Source: Brachypterus glaber (Eukaryota; Arthropoda; Insecta; Coleoptera; Kateretidae). From it: a stretch of DNA of 64,000 nt. The stretch is from contig OY294048.1 of the NCBI GenBank assembly GCA_958510825.1, positions 28,795,026 through 28,859,025 of the forward strand, read 5' to 3'. The first letter of the stretch is position 1; each line of letters starts with the position of its first letter. Below are positions 10,741-21,521 of this stretch, piece after piece. A program made the position numbers and the translations under genes. The notes beneath the pieces were generated by a model. That model saw only the letters and a program-made list of their open reading frames with translations, had not been told where the DNA came from and did no database searches.

Positions 10741-11493
10741 GCATAATTATTTCATAAAAAATCAATCAAAATAATTTTTTTAATTGCGTTATTCGTATTT
10801 CATTTATTCATAAAATTATAAAAATGTTTAAATTTATTAACTGTTTCTTATTGAAAATAATATAAAAATAAATTTAATTTAACAAAGTATAAATAAATAT
10901 TTTATTTTTAACTCCGTTCTTTGAAAATGTTCCTAAAGCGTGGGTATAGATGCTTTTCCGCACTCGATTGCTTGCCAGAATTTGGCTTCGCGTCGTTCAG
11001 GCAAATGAAATCTAGTGAGGAAAACAGCCTTTTTTCAGACTTGTTAGGAAAATGTTTATTTCAGCACCGAGATTTATTTTTGTTTTACTTTCGGTACATG
11101 CATATAAAACTGTCATCTTTATCCAAATAAAATGAGTACCAAACCCATATGCTTTTGAGTATGACCGTCTAAAAAGTAAATTTTGTTTGGATATTCCTTC
11201 CAGTAAGTTTACGTATGCAAATATTTAGGTATCAAACTCGGTATAAACTAAAGTAAATTATGAATGTTACTCATATAAACTCAATTAAGGCAACATTTTC
11301 TGTTAGTCAGTTATTCTATATTTACTTAAGTAGTGCTATTATTTGATATTTCAGTAGTGAATTGCATTACATTTGATATTCCGCATTCAAGTTAGGGCGT
11401 AGCGTACTTTATAGCACATATAAAAATTTCGGAAAAGTAAAATGTTTGGGTTTCCATTTTTTTGTTTTTTCCTAAAAGAAAAACTTGTGAAGT
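10741..11493. other. AT-rich spacer
   Basis: No recognisable gene or repeat. The short frame at 10921-11130 shows no domain or compositional support. Confidence 0.4.
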
Positions 11494-11534
11494 TTGGCAA
11501 GGCCAAAACAAGCAAAAATCCTCAAGTATTTTCA

Positions 11535-11680
11535 TATAAGATTCCTATATGTTTTTATACGAAATTTCATATATGATTTCTATGTTTTTATACGAAATTT
11601 CATATATGATTTAAATATGTTTTTATACGAAATTTCATATATGATTTTTATATGTTTTTATAAGAATTTTCATATTAGTT
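11535..11680. repeat. Short tandem array, TATACGAAATTTCATATATG units
   Basis: Four imperfect units of about 36-39 bases, each carrying TTTTATACGAAATTTCATAT. The same motif, in both orientations, makes up the block at 12030-12320, so the two belong to one family. Confidence 0.7.
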
Positions 11681-12029
11681 AAAGATTCATATTGACTTAA
11701 TTAGAGTTTTAAGCAGAAAATTTATATGCTACACGTGGCGCCACATGTTATTTCCTACCACTAACAAAACTTATTAAATGGATAAAGTTGCTTTCTTGGA
11801 ATACTGTAGTTATAACTTGCTAGTCAGCTAATTCGATACACATTATCGGATTGGTATGAATCAAGTTATCTGGAGCCTTTCGCTTTCCTAACTTCCGGTT
11901 TCCTCACTTTCGGTGTCCTCAAGTTGTTAAGGGGGTCGATTTTCTCGTTATTTTTTTGATATCTCTTCGCGTTTTCAAGATACAGGCAAAAATGTGTGTT
12001 TGTGTTTAAAACCATTTATCCACATATAT

Positions 12030-12320
12030 AAATCGCATACGAAATTTCGTGTAAATTCATTCTGAAAACGTATACGTTTTTTATACTAATCTAGTTCAAA
12101 TTTCGTATATGAAATTTCAACTAGACTAGTATAAAAAACATATATGAAATTTTATAAATTCATTCAGAAAACGTATACGAAATTTCGCACAAATGTGTTT
12201 CAATTCCGTACTAAATACGTATCTGTATTTTATACGATTCTAGTTGAAATTTCATATAAATGTATGAAATTTCAACTAGACTCATATAAAAATCGTGTAC
12301 GAATTTCTATACGAATCCTA
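12030..12320. repeat. Nested palindromes of the TACGAAATTTC family
   Basis: Two successive hairpins are visible. One has ATACTAATCTAGTT...AACTAGACTAGTAT arms (about 12081-12132). The other has GATTCTAGTTGAAATTTCAT with its inverse (about 12237-12290). GTATACGAAATTTCG elements recur between them. The segment from 11494 to here may be one foldback element; 11690-12000 shows no gene. Confidence 0.6.
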
Positions 12321-12617
12321 ATTGATTTTTTTTACAGGGATATGCAATTATGTAATCAATGAAAAAAATAAATAAATACGCCACTGAGTTTTGTAGTAAT
12401 CCTTGTCGGACTTAAAAAATACATATATTTTATTTGCAGTATAAATATTAAATGTATGTATATGTCGCCGGCAATAAATTGGGATTTTCGTTTTATAATC
12501 CTCTCCGGTAATAAGAATATTTTTGCAATCATACACAGGTAAATACTAAGTCTGCCAAAATCGTGAAAAGTGTTAAGCTTACTTTGAATTTTGAAGTCCT
12601 GGTTAAATTTTAAAACA

Positions 12618-12722
12618 TATGTTGTACGTTTTAAAAATTACAATAAAATAAAATAAAATTAGGAATGAATTCATTTAACTTACTTTATTGTAATTTTAAA
12701 ACTTCATGAAGTATACAACATG
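12618..12722. repeat. Palindrome, about 105 bp
   Basis: ATGTTGTACGTTTTAAAAAT at the left pairs with ATTTTAAAACTTCATGAAGTATACAACAT at the right (split quote of one arm), around an AT-rich core containing an AAATAAAATAAAAT run. MITE-like; no target site duplication was established. Confidence 0.55.
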
Positions 12723-12771
12723 AATCTAAAATGTTACAGCGCTAAATAAAGCTTCAAAGCACACATGCCTT

Positions 12772-12864
12772 ACTTACTTTTTGTACGATAATGTTCGAGG
12801 GTTTTTTGATAAAAAATTATTAAACCCTCAAAACGTATCGAAATATTTTCGTAAAAGTAAGTGC
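12772..12864. repeat. Palindrome, about 93 bp
   Basis: The outer arms CTTACTTTTTGTACGATAAT and TATTTTCGTAAAAGTAAG flank an inner pair GAGGGTTT / AAACCCTC. It lies 50 bases after the previous palindrome. Confidence 0.6.
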
Positions 12865-13330
12865 GGTTAAACTGCAGGATTTTCAATTTTTTTAACTTGT
12901 AGTTAAGGTAAAGGAGTTTGTAGACGACAAAAGTACCTATAGCGGATTTTTTGTGGAGCAGCGGTTACTAACCAAGTTGAGGGAATATGCATTTCTTTTT
13001 TTTTTAACTCATCAATTAAACAGAGCAAGAAAAACGTACAGGTTGACCGGCGTTACCACAAAAAATTGACTTATATTCGGTAGCTATTTTTTTTTAAAGC
13101 AGTTATTTATGTTATCATTAAAAATAAATATATAACTGTCAAAAAATTAGATCAAATATTCAGAATTTGTATTAAATTTAGCTCAGAATTTAATATAATA
13201 TAAGCAAAAATGTAAAAACTCCAACAATGAGAAAAAGGAAGGCAGAAATGGAGAAATAACCCGAGATAAAATGTTTTATCGAATATCTATGCGAGTATTT
13301 GTTACCAGCGCCAGATGTTAAATAATCTAT
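12865..13330. other. AT-rich spacer
   Basis: No gene or clear repeat was recognised. Confidence 0.4.
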
Positions 13331-13395
13331 TTTTTATTAAAATTAATGAAGGACCCCTCGCACAAGCTTAAAGCGTATTTGGGTCTCTCTATCTT
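13331..13395. repeat. Hairpin repeat, diverged copy
   Basis: The sequence AAAATTAATGAAGGACCCCTCG ... TTTGGGTCTCTCT is a diverged copy of the hairpin at 14942-15003 (first quote spans 13337-13358; positions approximate). Confidence 0.6.
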
Positions 13396-13412
13396 GAACA
13401 TTAAATTACATT

Positions 13413-13671
13413 ACATGTTTGTTTGTTTGTTTGTTTGTTTAACATTACATGTTTGTTTAACCTCGTACTATTCTACTTAATTAAGCATCCCCTAAGTCCA
13501 GGACTTGTGTGGGCTAGTGTTAGAGGGAACCACCGGCTTATACTGACTTTCGAACCAGTTTCTAGGGAGTGTACGTTTCACTTGTCGCTTTCGACAAAAT
13601 TCAATTATTAATTAACTGAAAAAGGCAAATCGGCGCTAGTGAGAATCGAACTCACACTAGTAGGCTTGCTA
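13413..13671 (-). mobile_element. tRNA-derived SINE copy
   Basis: On the minus strand this reads from a tRNA-like segment (CTATTCATAG flank, then AGCAAGCCTACTAGTGTGAG) through GTTCGATTC, an exact RNA polymerase III B-box, to GCGCCGATTTGC. A body of about 200 bases follows, then a tail of AAAC units (the plus-strand TTTG run at 13413-13440). The same body occurs in opposite orientation at 49418-49650. This copy lacks an A box because its 5' side is replaced by a small inverted-repeat insert (13672-13747). Confidence 0.7.
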
Positions 13672-13747
13672 TGAATAATTTTATTTCAAGTGCTGAAATA
13701 GTATATTAAAAAACTAGTTTGCCAGCGCAGTGCAAAAATTATTCAGT
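13672..13747. repeat. Small inverted-repeat insert at the SINE 5' side
   Basis: GAATAATTTTATTTCA at the left and AAAAATTATTC at the right are inverted partners about 75 bases apart, with CAAGTGCTGAAATA inside. It abuts the tRNA-like part of the SINE. Confidence 0.45.
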
Positions 13748-13783
13748 GTTCTAAAATCCAGTTGCAAATGAATTTCATATGTA

Positions 13784-14674
13784 TATAGGTAGGGGAGGGT
13801 GGGCTCTCATGAGACATGGGCCACCATGAGATTTGATTTTTTTTAACAGGAAGGGAAGAGAACTCCATTGGTCATGTAGTAGTTACCTCCCCTCCCATTC
13901 CAATATATTTTTGTTCACGGCTCGCTAAGCCTCAAATTACTAGTGCCTGTGAGTGGTGGTTTTGAGCTTCGATTTTTTTGCACCAATACTCTGCGCAATA
14001 GCTGCGAGTTTAAAATCAACTTTTAATAGAAGCTTTTTGTATTAATTTAAAAGAGAACCCTTAAGAATTATATAAAAAAATGCAAATAAATTCTTATAAA
14101 TATATATAATTTTTTTTGTAAATGTGCATTTGGGCCACCATGAGACATTTCATTATGGGCCACCATGAGACTGTGATGGTGGACAGTTTGAGTTTCTTAT
14201 TCAAATTACTAAAAATTAATTTGTTTTAGAAGTTTTTTAATAAATTGGTATTGTTTTAGATATCTAACAGTACGCTTGCCTCATTTTATTTTATTATTCT
14301 ACTGGTTTCGATTTGGGCCACCATCACACATTGCTCTAATGGCTTTTTGTTATATAATCCTGTTTTCTTGTTCCAATAATCTTACAAAAATTAATAATGA
14401 ACGAGTTTTAGTCTTGTATCAAACGGTTTAAAAAAATATTTTCGTTTGGATATGGAATATTTTCTCACCATGAGACACGATACCGAAAACCATTTTTGGA
14501 TATATTTTTGTTGCCGAAAGAGATACTGGACTTTAGTACTTTATTTATTGTTAATTTAAGGTAACATAATTACCCAAAATTTATTTGACCGATATATTTT
14601 TAATAACAACTGAAATAATTAGGGTTGACTTTTTAAGTCTCATGGTGGCCCACCTACCCCTATACCTAATTTCA
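13784..14674. mobile_element. 0.9-kb TIR element with repeated CCACCATGAGAC motif
   Basis: The ends are inverted: TAGGTAGGGGAGGGTGGGC near 13786 and GGCCCACCTACCCCTA near 14650-14668. GGGCCACCATGAGAC, complete or partly decayed, occurs at least five times: near 13827, 14124, 14155, 14314 and 14467 in plus orientation, and inverted near 14635. No coding frame survives. The regularly recurring motif resembles a subterminal protein-binding repeat of a DNA transposon, but that role is inferred. Confidence 0.7.
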
Positions 14675-14941
14675 TATATATATATAGGTATACCTACTAT
14701 TTAATTTACCCAAAGCTTTAAAAGCCGAATTGTTTTTAATTAATTGACATTTACTTGACAATAGTAAAAAAGTAGGTAAAATGGAAAAAAAAAAGGTCAT
14801 TAGGGTTTCATAATATTTTCAAAAAGCATTAGTGTTTTAATGTAAACCCAAATGTGTGTATGATAGCAATGAAAGAAAGAAAAAATAATAAATTTGAAGT
14901 TAAAATTATTGTAAACTGAACACAAACGATTGGAATATTCT
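14675..14941. other. AT-rich spacer with TATA runs
   Basis: No gene. A short ATATATATATAGGTATACCTA palindromic run lies at about 14671-14698. Confidence 0.4.
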
Positions 14942-15003
14942 TATCAAAATTAATGGAGAGCCCCTAGCACAAGCCAAAAGCTTATTTGGGGCTCTCCATG
15001 ACT
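14942..15003. repeat. Hairpin with perfect 12-bp arms
   Basis: ATGGAGAGCCCC (14953-14964) pairs perfectly with GGGGCTCTCCAT (14988-14999) across a 23-base loop. It is GC-rich against an AT-rich background, and a diverged copy lies at 13331-13395. Confidence 0.7.
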
Positions 15004-15222
15004 AAATTATACACAAATAAAAAAAATAAATAAAAATAAATACTAAGTAGAACGTAAATGAAACACTTTTTCCTACGATCTAGTTAGTAGTTAGTGCTCA
15101 TTATCCACCCGTTGCCCTTACAGCGGTCGGAAAGTGACAATCAGCTTATTTTACTATTGACAAATTAAGTTTAAGACATTTTTTCCGTTTTGTTTATGTT
15201 TATGTCGTAGAAAAAATTTTAT

Positions 15223-15331
15223 ACGCACCACGACGCAAACTTATTTCAGTGCACTTCAAGTGCTTTAGGAAAAAAAGCACTGAAATAAGCACTCTCGCGC
15301 ACTGAAAACTAGGTTCGCGTACTCGGTGCGT
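15223..15331. mobile_element. 109-bp MITE-like palindrome
   Basis: The outer ends ACGCACCACGACGC and GCGTACTCGGTGCGT are inverted. The inner arms CTTATTTCAGTGC and GCACTGAAATAAG are perfect 13-bp inverted repeats. Confidence 0.65.
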
Positions 15332-16099
15332 AATATACTATTTCGGGTATAATTGCAAAACATCTTATATTCCACGCGCCTTAAAGCTCAAAATTGCCAT
15401 CTTGACTCATTTTTTACAAAAAATGTTTATTTTACCAAATATTAATTGACACACAGGACAAACGTCAAAGAAAATTAGGAATTTAGCATTGTTTATTATA
15501 CGTAGCAACCCTTTTTTATGGTTAAATTTTATCCTTGATTTTTACAATAAAATAAATTTTACTGTTTTAATTTCACTTTTATAAATCTTATTGATTTTTA
15601 TTTTGTTGCAAAAACCATAATAACATCACGGCCATTAAGTGATTTACCGGTTTCGGATAATATTGGAGATTTCGACTTCGTCTCAATCTCAACTGGTAAA
15701 ATGCACTTACTGCCCTTAATACTTAAATAATTATTATCTATTAAATTTAATTATTACTAATTAATAAAATCAACAAATATAAGCTATAACTTTAAGAAGA
15801 ATTTTATTGAACTGCAAAGATTGATTATAGTTTCTGTTGGACAAAATTCAACAATATTTTGCCATTGGATAAAAAATAAATATGACAAACATTATAAATT
15901 AATTAATTATAATAGATTAAAGCACATTATTAAATAATTACTCATATGTTTTTACACATTTTAAAAATATAAAAACGTCAACTTATAGTAAATAAATTAA
16001 TTTATTCATTTGTTTTAAAAAATGGCGATTACAAAGGCTACATATTTTTAATAGTTAATGGAGATCCAGCAAACATTTTACTTTATAATTAATATAACA
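15332..16099. other. AT-rich spacer
   Basis: No gene was recognised. A brief non-AT patch (GGTTTCGGATAATATTGG ... GACTTCGTCTC, 15650-15695) has no identifiable function. Confidence 0.4.
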
Positions 16100-16265
16100 A
16101 TATAAAATAAATGTGCTAGTAGTAAAAAATATACTGCTGCCAAACAAAATAATACTTTCCTCCTAGGTTCATTAAAATAAAAAAAAAACAAAAATAAGCA
16201 AAAAAATTAAAAAAATCAAAAAGTTTAAAAAAAAATTGTTTTTTCAAAAAAAGTTTCTTTTTCTT
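16100..16265 (+). repeat. Dispersed repeat, left half (split by piggyBac)
   Basis: This segment (AAAAATATACTGCTGCCAA ... AAGTTTCTTTTTC) matches the inverse of about 24010-24140. Its continuation resumes after the piggyBac element at 18978-19130. The uninterrupted copy at 23870-24140 is therefore a paralogous empty site. Confidence 0.7.
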
Positions 16266-18091
16266 TTAACACGTTGGCTGCGGACGCATATTTTGATTGT
16301 ATTCTTGGATGCGGTACAGGTCCCCGAAGGTTTGTAAGCAAACATGTCTGTGGTGCGGTAAAGTTCCCGGGGGACCTGTATGCAGAAGTTAAAATAGACC
16401 ATTTTTTTTCTTTAAATAATACATTTTAATTATTTAAATAGTATATTTATGTAGTAGGATATTAGGTAAGTCTATGTTTACAGCAGTCCTTGAATGCAAT
16501 GACTTATATGTATAAAGTACTCTACATAAATAAAAATAATTTTTTTTGAACACATTGTTGGATTAAAAACTATGTATAGTTAATAAATTAAAAACAATTA
16601 AAGTTGACGAATTTTATAAAAAAACTTAATATTATCAGTTGTGATCTTTATTAAAACAATCGAGGCAGTATCCCGGCTGTCCCTCACAGTCGGCACAGTA
16701 GCTTATTACACGTGAGACTTTTTTGCTCACTTCTCTGCTGGACATTGTTTCTCGAAGCAGCCTGTAGCAACCCCTGCGAACCTTTCTGCGCTTTCTTTCG
16801 GGTCCACTTGGTTTTTTAAAAGTATGTGTACGTTTTCTTTTCTCGGATCTTTGTTGGGTAAAGGCTGTGTTAATGAGTAGGCTAATTGCTTTTGAAAGTC
16901 TGTTATTTGAATGTTGTTGTTCGTTACCAACTTATAAATAATCCAGGCGTAAACAACAGTGGTTCCAAGCAGAAGTTCAAACATTACTTTTCTATACCAC
17001 TTGTTACTTCTGCGTAGAATACTGTTAAACGATGCCATCTGATCGCTAAAATCTACACCTTATTTGGCATTATTTGTATTCTATTATTGGTTGAGGCTTC
17101 ATTATGTCTTTATTATTTCTATTTTGTTTTCCTGTTGCTGTGAGAATATCCTGATGAGATGGATTGGAAGTAATCATTAAAACATCTCTTTTATCCTTCC
17201 ACTTTATGATTTTAATATTGTCTTTCTCAAGGCCATAAATTCCACCTTTTTCCAATTTCCCTTCTTCAGTTTTTCAGGAATGCCTTTTCTATCTGACCTT
17301 AGGGTACGACAATAAATAATTTTTTTAGCATACAAATTTTTGACCAATGCCAGACTAATATGTGTCTGCATATAAAATACGTCCTTTTTGAGGTTCAACA
17401 TTCTCTAGTAGACCTAAAACCACAGAATGAGAATGTCCCAATTAATTTTTTGGACCTTGTCCTGTATATATATATTTACATCAAAAGTGTAACCCTCTTG
17501 TTATAAATTGTTACCTGTACCTGTGAGTTTTGGTTGTCAATATCTTTTTCAATTTGTATATAATTAATCATCCCTTTTGTATCACCTCTGGTGAACATAA
17601 TTTATAAAATTTAACTCCAAACTTATGCCTTTTGTTTTTGATGTACTGTCTGAAAAATAGTCTACCTTTAAACGGTATAATTGATTCGTCAATGACTAAC
17701 ACTCTCCCTAAACTTAGCATAAGTTGTTAATTTTCAATTAGCTTTAAAAGCACGGCTTGAATTTTATATATTCTGTTTGTTGTGTCTGCTGTTTGGTTGT
17801 TTTCAAAATGTATATAACTCAATAAAAGCAGAAATCTGTCTCTTGTTATGCTTTCAGCTATAAATGTATTATGGTATATTGGATCTTTGGAAAAATAATC
17901 ATTTATCTTTGGCACTTGATTTGGGCCCATTGCCAAAATGATACCCAAAAACTTTCGTATCTCGTTGGAATCAGTGTTTTTCCACAATTTAATTCTGGAA
18001 TTATTTCTCTGGGGCTTTCTTAGCTCTTGATTCGCATAAAGATTGGTTTGCAGAATTATAACATCAACTACTTCATCAGTAACAAAACAGT

Positions 18092-18152
<61 letters not shown>
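18092..18152. repeat. (TA)n microsatellite inside the transposase pseudogene
   Basis: About 30 TA units interrupt the first catalytic-domain region of the piggyBac pseudogene. By chance they keep an IYIY reading frame open. Expansion after the element lost function is the simple explanation. Confidence 0.9.
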
Positions 18153-18155
<3 letters not shown>

Positions 18156-18284
18156 TTTAACCGTTTCAGTATCAAAAATTTTAATAACTGTACAGTTTTC
18201 TTCATGTAGGTCAAAATCAAAAGGTTTTATTAACGTACGGTGCCATTCAAGAAGGTCATCGTTATCTGTATTGTTATTATTATC

Positions 18285-18400
18285 ACCGCCGTGGTCATCG
18301 CCGTCGTTATCGCCGTCGTTATCGCCGTCGTCATCGCCGTCGTCATTGCCGTCGTCATTACAGCCATCATCGCCGTCGTCATCGTCATCATTAGAATCAC
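18285..18400. repeat. GTC/ATC triplet-rich tract
   Basis: GTC-GTT-ATC-GCC type triplets encode the D/N/G-rich acidic leader of the piggyBac pseudogene on the minus strand. Open frames in several registers and on both strands across this tract are artefacts of the repeat. Confidence 0.8.
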
Positions 18401-18977
18401 TTTCTTCAGGTTCATAGGTTTGACCAGCTAAAGAATCATCACTATCAAATGGATTATTACTAACTTCACTTTCCAAAAGCTCTATATCCGTTATTTCACT
18501 ACCACTATTGTTTTCCTCCATATTAACGTTTGTAAAATGATAACATTAAGTCAAAAACATTTCTTTGAAGAAATAAACAATTACTCTTATTTTTTTAAGT
18601 TCTTAGCAACTGTTGTCAATGATTCATGTATAATTTAACAAAAAAACAATGGTAACATTAATACTAATATCATTATAAGTAAATACATTTTTTTTTTGCT
18701 TAAATATAGTAAGAGTCCCCTGAGACCTTTCCCGCACATAAAGAATATCGTATTACTTGTGTGCGGCACATGCCCCCGGAGATTTACACAGTTTCTTACA
18801 AATTATTACATAAAGATGATTAAGAAATTTATAAAGCTATTTGTGGCGTAAAAATATGTTAAAAATTAACAAAATTACGGGTCCGCACACGAGTAATATT
18901 TTTCAAATTAGACAGTCGCACACCAGGAAAGATACTTACATGCCCCCGGGGGCATTTACCCCAGTCAAAGTCAACGA

Positions 18978-19130
18978 AAAATAAATAGAAAAATAAAAAT
19001 ATTTTTGAAAAAATTGTTTTTACCCCATTATACCCCCTTACCCCAAACTAATTTTTACGAAAAACAATCCCAGCCTAGAACTTTGGATAATTATCCAATT
19101 GATTATAATCAACCTGTGGTCCAAATTTCC
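18978..19130 (+). repeat. Dispersed repeat, right half (split by piggyBac)
   Basis: The sequence AAAAATAAATAGAAAAAT ... ACAATCCCAGCCTAGAACTT ... AATCAACCTGTGGTC matches the inverse of about 23870-24005. With 16100-16265 it forms one repeat copy interrupted by the 2.7-kb piggyBac element. Confidence 0.75.
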
Positions 19131-19310
19131 CGGACACACAGATCAACAGACCGACCGACCGACAGACAATTTTTTTACGGAAATCATATATTTGGATATA
19201 AAACGTCCAGAAACTTAAAAAAAAGCAATAAAAATGTTTCGATTTTTTTTTTACTAACTCAAGACTTTTCTTGGGGAAAGCAATAATATATAAACCACAT
19301 AGAAAAACTA

Positions 19311-20318
19311 CACAAGCCCACAAAAAAAAAATTCTGAGTCTTGAGTTCTAATATAATATTCCTATGTATTTTTTCCCGCTGAAATTAAATCCGCAACCCG
19401 TTTAACCCCTACACGTCAGGATTTTGACATAACCTCAAAAAACACCCGAAAAACTACTGAAACCTCTAAAATCATCTATGCTATACCACTGTCACCCCCC
19501 TGTCCCCAAATTGCTAATTCTAAAACCCCAGAATCCCATAATTCCCTAACCTCATAATACCATAGCCGCATAACCTCCAAACCCCGTATCCTCATTAAGT
19601 AGAAAAATCTAGTTTATTGTAAACAAGTTTGGACAGAAAACATCCAGTTTTTTTTTGTGGAACATAGCCATAGGTAAGTAACTCTATAAACCCAAAATCC
19701 CCCAACACCATAACCTCAAAATCCCTTCACTTCGTAACCCCATATACTATATCCCCTTAATCCCGTTATCCTATTCTGCGGAGAAGTCCGGTTAAAAAAA
19801 TAATGAAGTAGACCTTGACTCATTACTTCACTCACAAAACTCTTATGATTTTGAGAACCGGATTTCTCCACAGAATAGGATGATGGGGTTACGAGGTTAT
19901 AATATATGGGGTTACGTAGTGAAGGGGTTAGAAGGTGTGATAGGATTTTAGGTTTATACAGTTACTTATTCATAACTATATTCTAGAAGAAAATTTCATG
20001 TAATTGTTCTGTTTTCCCGAATCAGATTTTTCTACTTAATGAGGTTACGGGGTTTTGAGGTTATGGAGTAATGGTATTTCGAGGTGAGGGTATTATGGGG
20101 TTACGAAATTAAGAATTTGGATGAAGGGGGTGAAAGTGGTATGGAGTAGATGATTTTAGCCGTTTCAGTAGTTTTTCGGGTGTTTTTTGAGGTTATGTCA
20201 AAATCCTGACGTATAGGGGTTAAACGGGTTACGGATTCGATTTCAGCGGAAAAAAAAATACATAGGAATATCATATTGGAATCCTAGACTCACAAAAAAA
20301 AATTTTTGTGGGCTTGTG
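19311..20318. repeat. 1-kb near-complete palindrome
   Basis: CACAAGCCCA at the left end and TGGGCTTGTG at the right end are perfect inverses, and the arms stay complementary almost to the centre near 19815. Matching landmarks are ATTCCTATGTATTTTTTCC / inverse near 20250, CGGGTGTTTTTTGAGGTTAT near 20178 / inverse near 19424, and CTTAATGAGGTTACGGGGTT near 20034 / inverse near 19590. The left arm is pyrimidine-rich with many ACCCC and AACCTC units, so the strands differ strongly in composition. It has no coding content. The end motif links it to the CACAGCCAC palindromes at 7522-8065. Confidence 0.85.
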
Positions 20319-21521
20319 CTATTATAGACTCGCACTTTTATATTCCTCAGTGCTATATATATATCGGAATATAATACGCTCGGCTATAAAAAATGTATTT
20401 TCTACCTTGGTTTAAAATAACTATTATATTATTATGATAACAAATCAAACATAATCCGTTTTTAGATCGTAATATTAGGTATAAACAAAATGTCAAAATT
20501 TCTCAAAATTAATGAAGTAGAAAATATCCTACCACGAAACCTACAGGAATTTAAATAAAAATCAATTATTAAGAAAGAAGTTAATGTTATCAGGCTTTTA
20601 ATCTAAGATTACAATATACATGTTGTCCAAATTGTCTGATCTCCTAAATATTGTATTGTAATGGTCTTTCAAAATATATTCACGTAAATCCATGTTTGAC
20701 ACGGCTTATCCTAATTGTACGTCAAAACTTACGAAACGTTTATGACGACCACCTAGTTTTTCTTAAGGTGAATTTATTCAGTTTTATTGCATGTTTTAAT
20801 ATTTAAGGAATTTTAAACCCAACTTAAATTGTAATCTAGTACATTCAAAAAATGTTCATTTCGATATGTAACTGTATACATTTTATATGAAATGGAGTGT
20901 GTATGAACATTCGTATAGCTACACTAAAAAAATTATTTTGTAAAATCACTATAACTATCGCGGGTTATTTTTTGCCAAACACCATCAAAGTAAATTTATT
21001 AGCGTAATATATTTTTACTATTAGTTATGTAAAAATACGTACTAAATTAGTTTCTAAAATTACAAAACATTTATCACAATAGTATTGATAATATTACAGA
21101 AGAATACTTAAAATTCATAAGAGACAAGTAAAATTACCATAATACATTTTCCAATCATTGTTTATATTTGTTTCATCTATAATAGCAGTTTTAATTTATT
21201 CTTAAATAAACAACTTATTTGTAATTCTACACATTATTATTACAAATTGTAATTTCACATTATTTTTGCGAAGTTGTTACCGAAATTTAAAATTATTTTT
21301 CAAAATTAATAATGAAATTCATTTTTTTTTTGTAAAATTAAAACTGAATTTTACAAATTTCCTGCTATGTATAGAAATGAAAACGGAAAAAATGGTGTGG
21401 TTATGAAGTTGCAACTACAAATAAAATACATTATAAACTGAAAGGTGTTTTTATTACATAAATATTTTAACAAACTATACTACTATAATACTACTAAACT
21501 AGAATAATTGTCTCTGTGTAG
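20319..21521. other. AT-rich spacer
   Basis: No gene. Homopolymer and AAATTA-rich sequence; short motifs TTTTGTAAAATCA (20937) and TTTTACAAATTT (21350) resemble the ends of the element at 44067-44560, but too weakly to call. Confidence 0.4.

Larger units (their letters stand above)
16629..18521 (-). pseudogene. piggyBac transposase pseudogene
   Basis: The N-terminal 264 codons (18521-17727) are open: an acidic, low-complexity leader expanded by GAC/GAT triplets, then a DDE_Tnp_1_7-type start (FVTDEVVDVI, TNLYANQ, IRKFLGIILAMG, SITRDRFLLLLSYIHF). A TA microsatellite (18092-18152) inserts an IYIYIY tract into it. After a stop and frameshift near 17727 come the motif DESIIPFKGR (first catalytic Asp, codon 17690-17688), then YADT (second Asp, 17366-17364), then GVDFSDQM (third Asp region, about 17058-17037) with the characteristic KWYRK..FELLLGT. 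The basic linker and C-terminal cysteine-rich tail (YCADCEGQPGYCLDCF) end at about 16635. Frame changes are visible near 17727, 17370, 17230 and 16850, with stops near 17568 and 17060. It cannot encode an active enzyme. Confidence 0.9.
16266..18977 (-). mobile_element. piggyBac-family transposon, decayed
   Basis: The left end follows TTAA (16266-16269) and starts CACGTTGGCTGCGGACGC. The right end, near 18965-18977, carries a degenerate inverse (AGTCAAAGTCAACG). Both subterminal regions have GC-rich motifs with CCCCCGG / CCCGGGGG (16330-16380; 18712-18780; 18930-18957). The piggyBac transposase pseudogene lies between. The right TTAA is not present at the expected place, and the junction seems to have lost a few bases compared with the empty copy at 23870-24140. 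Confidence 0.85.

Noticed and set aside
18027..18431. Open frames with IYIY, SPSLSP or AVVIAVV repeats
   Set aside because: They arise from the TA and GTC/ATC tracts antisense to, or out of frame with, the piggyBac pseudogene.
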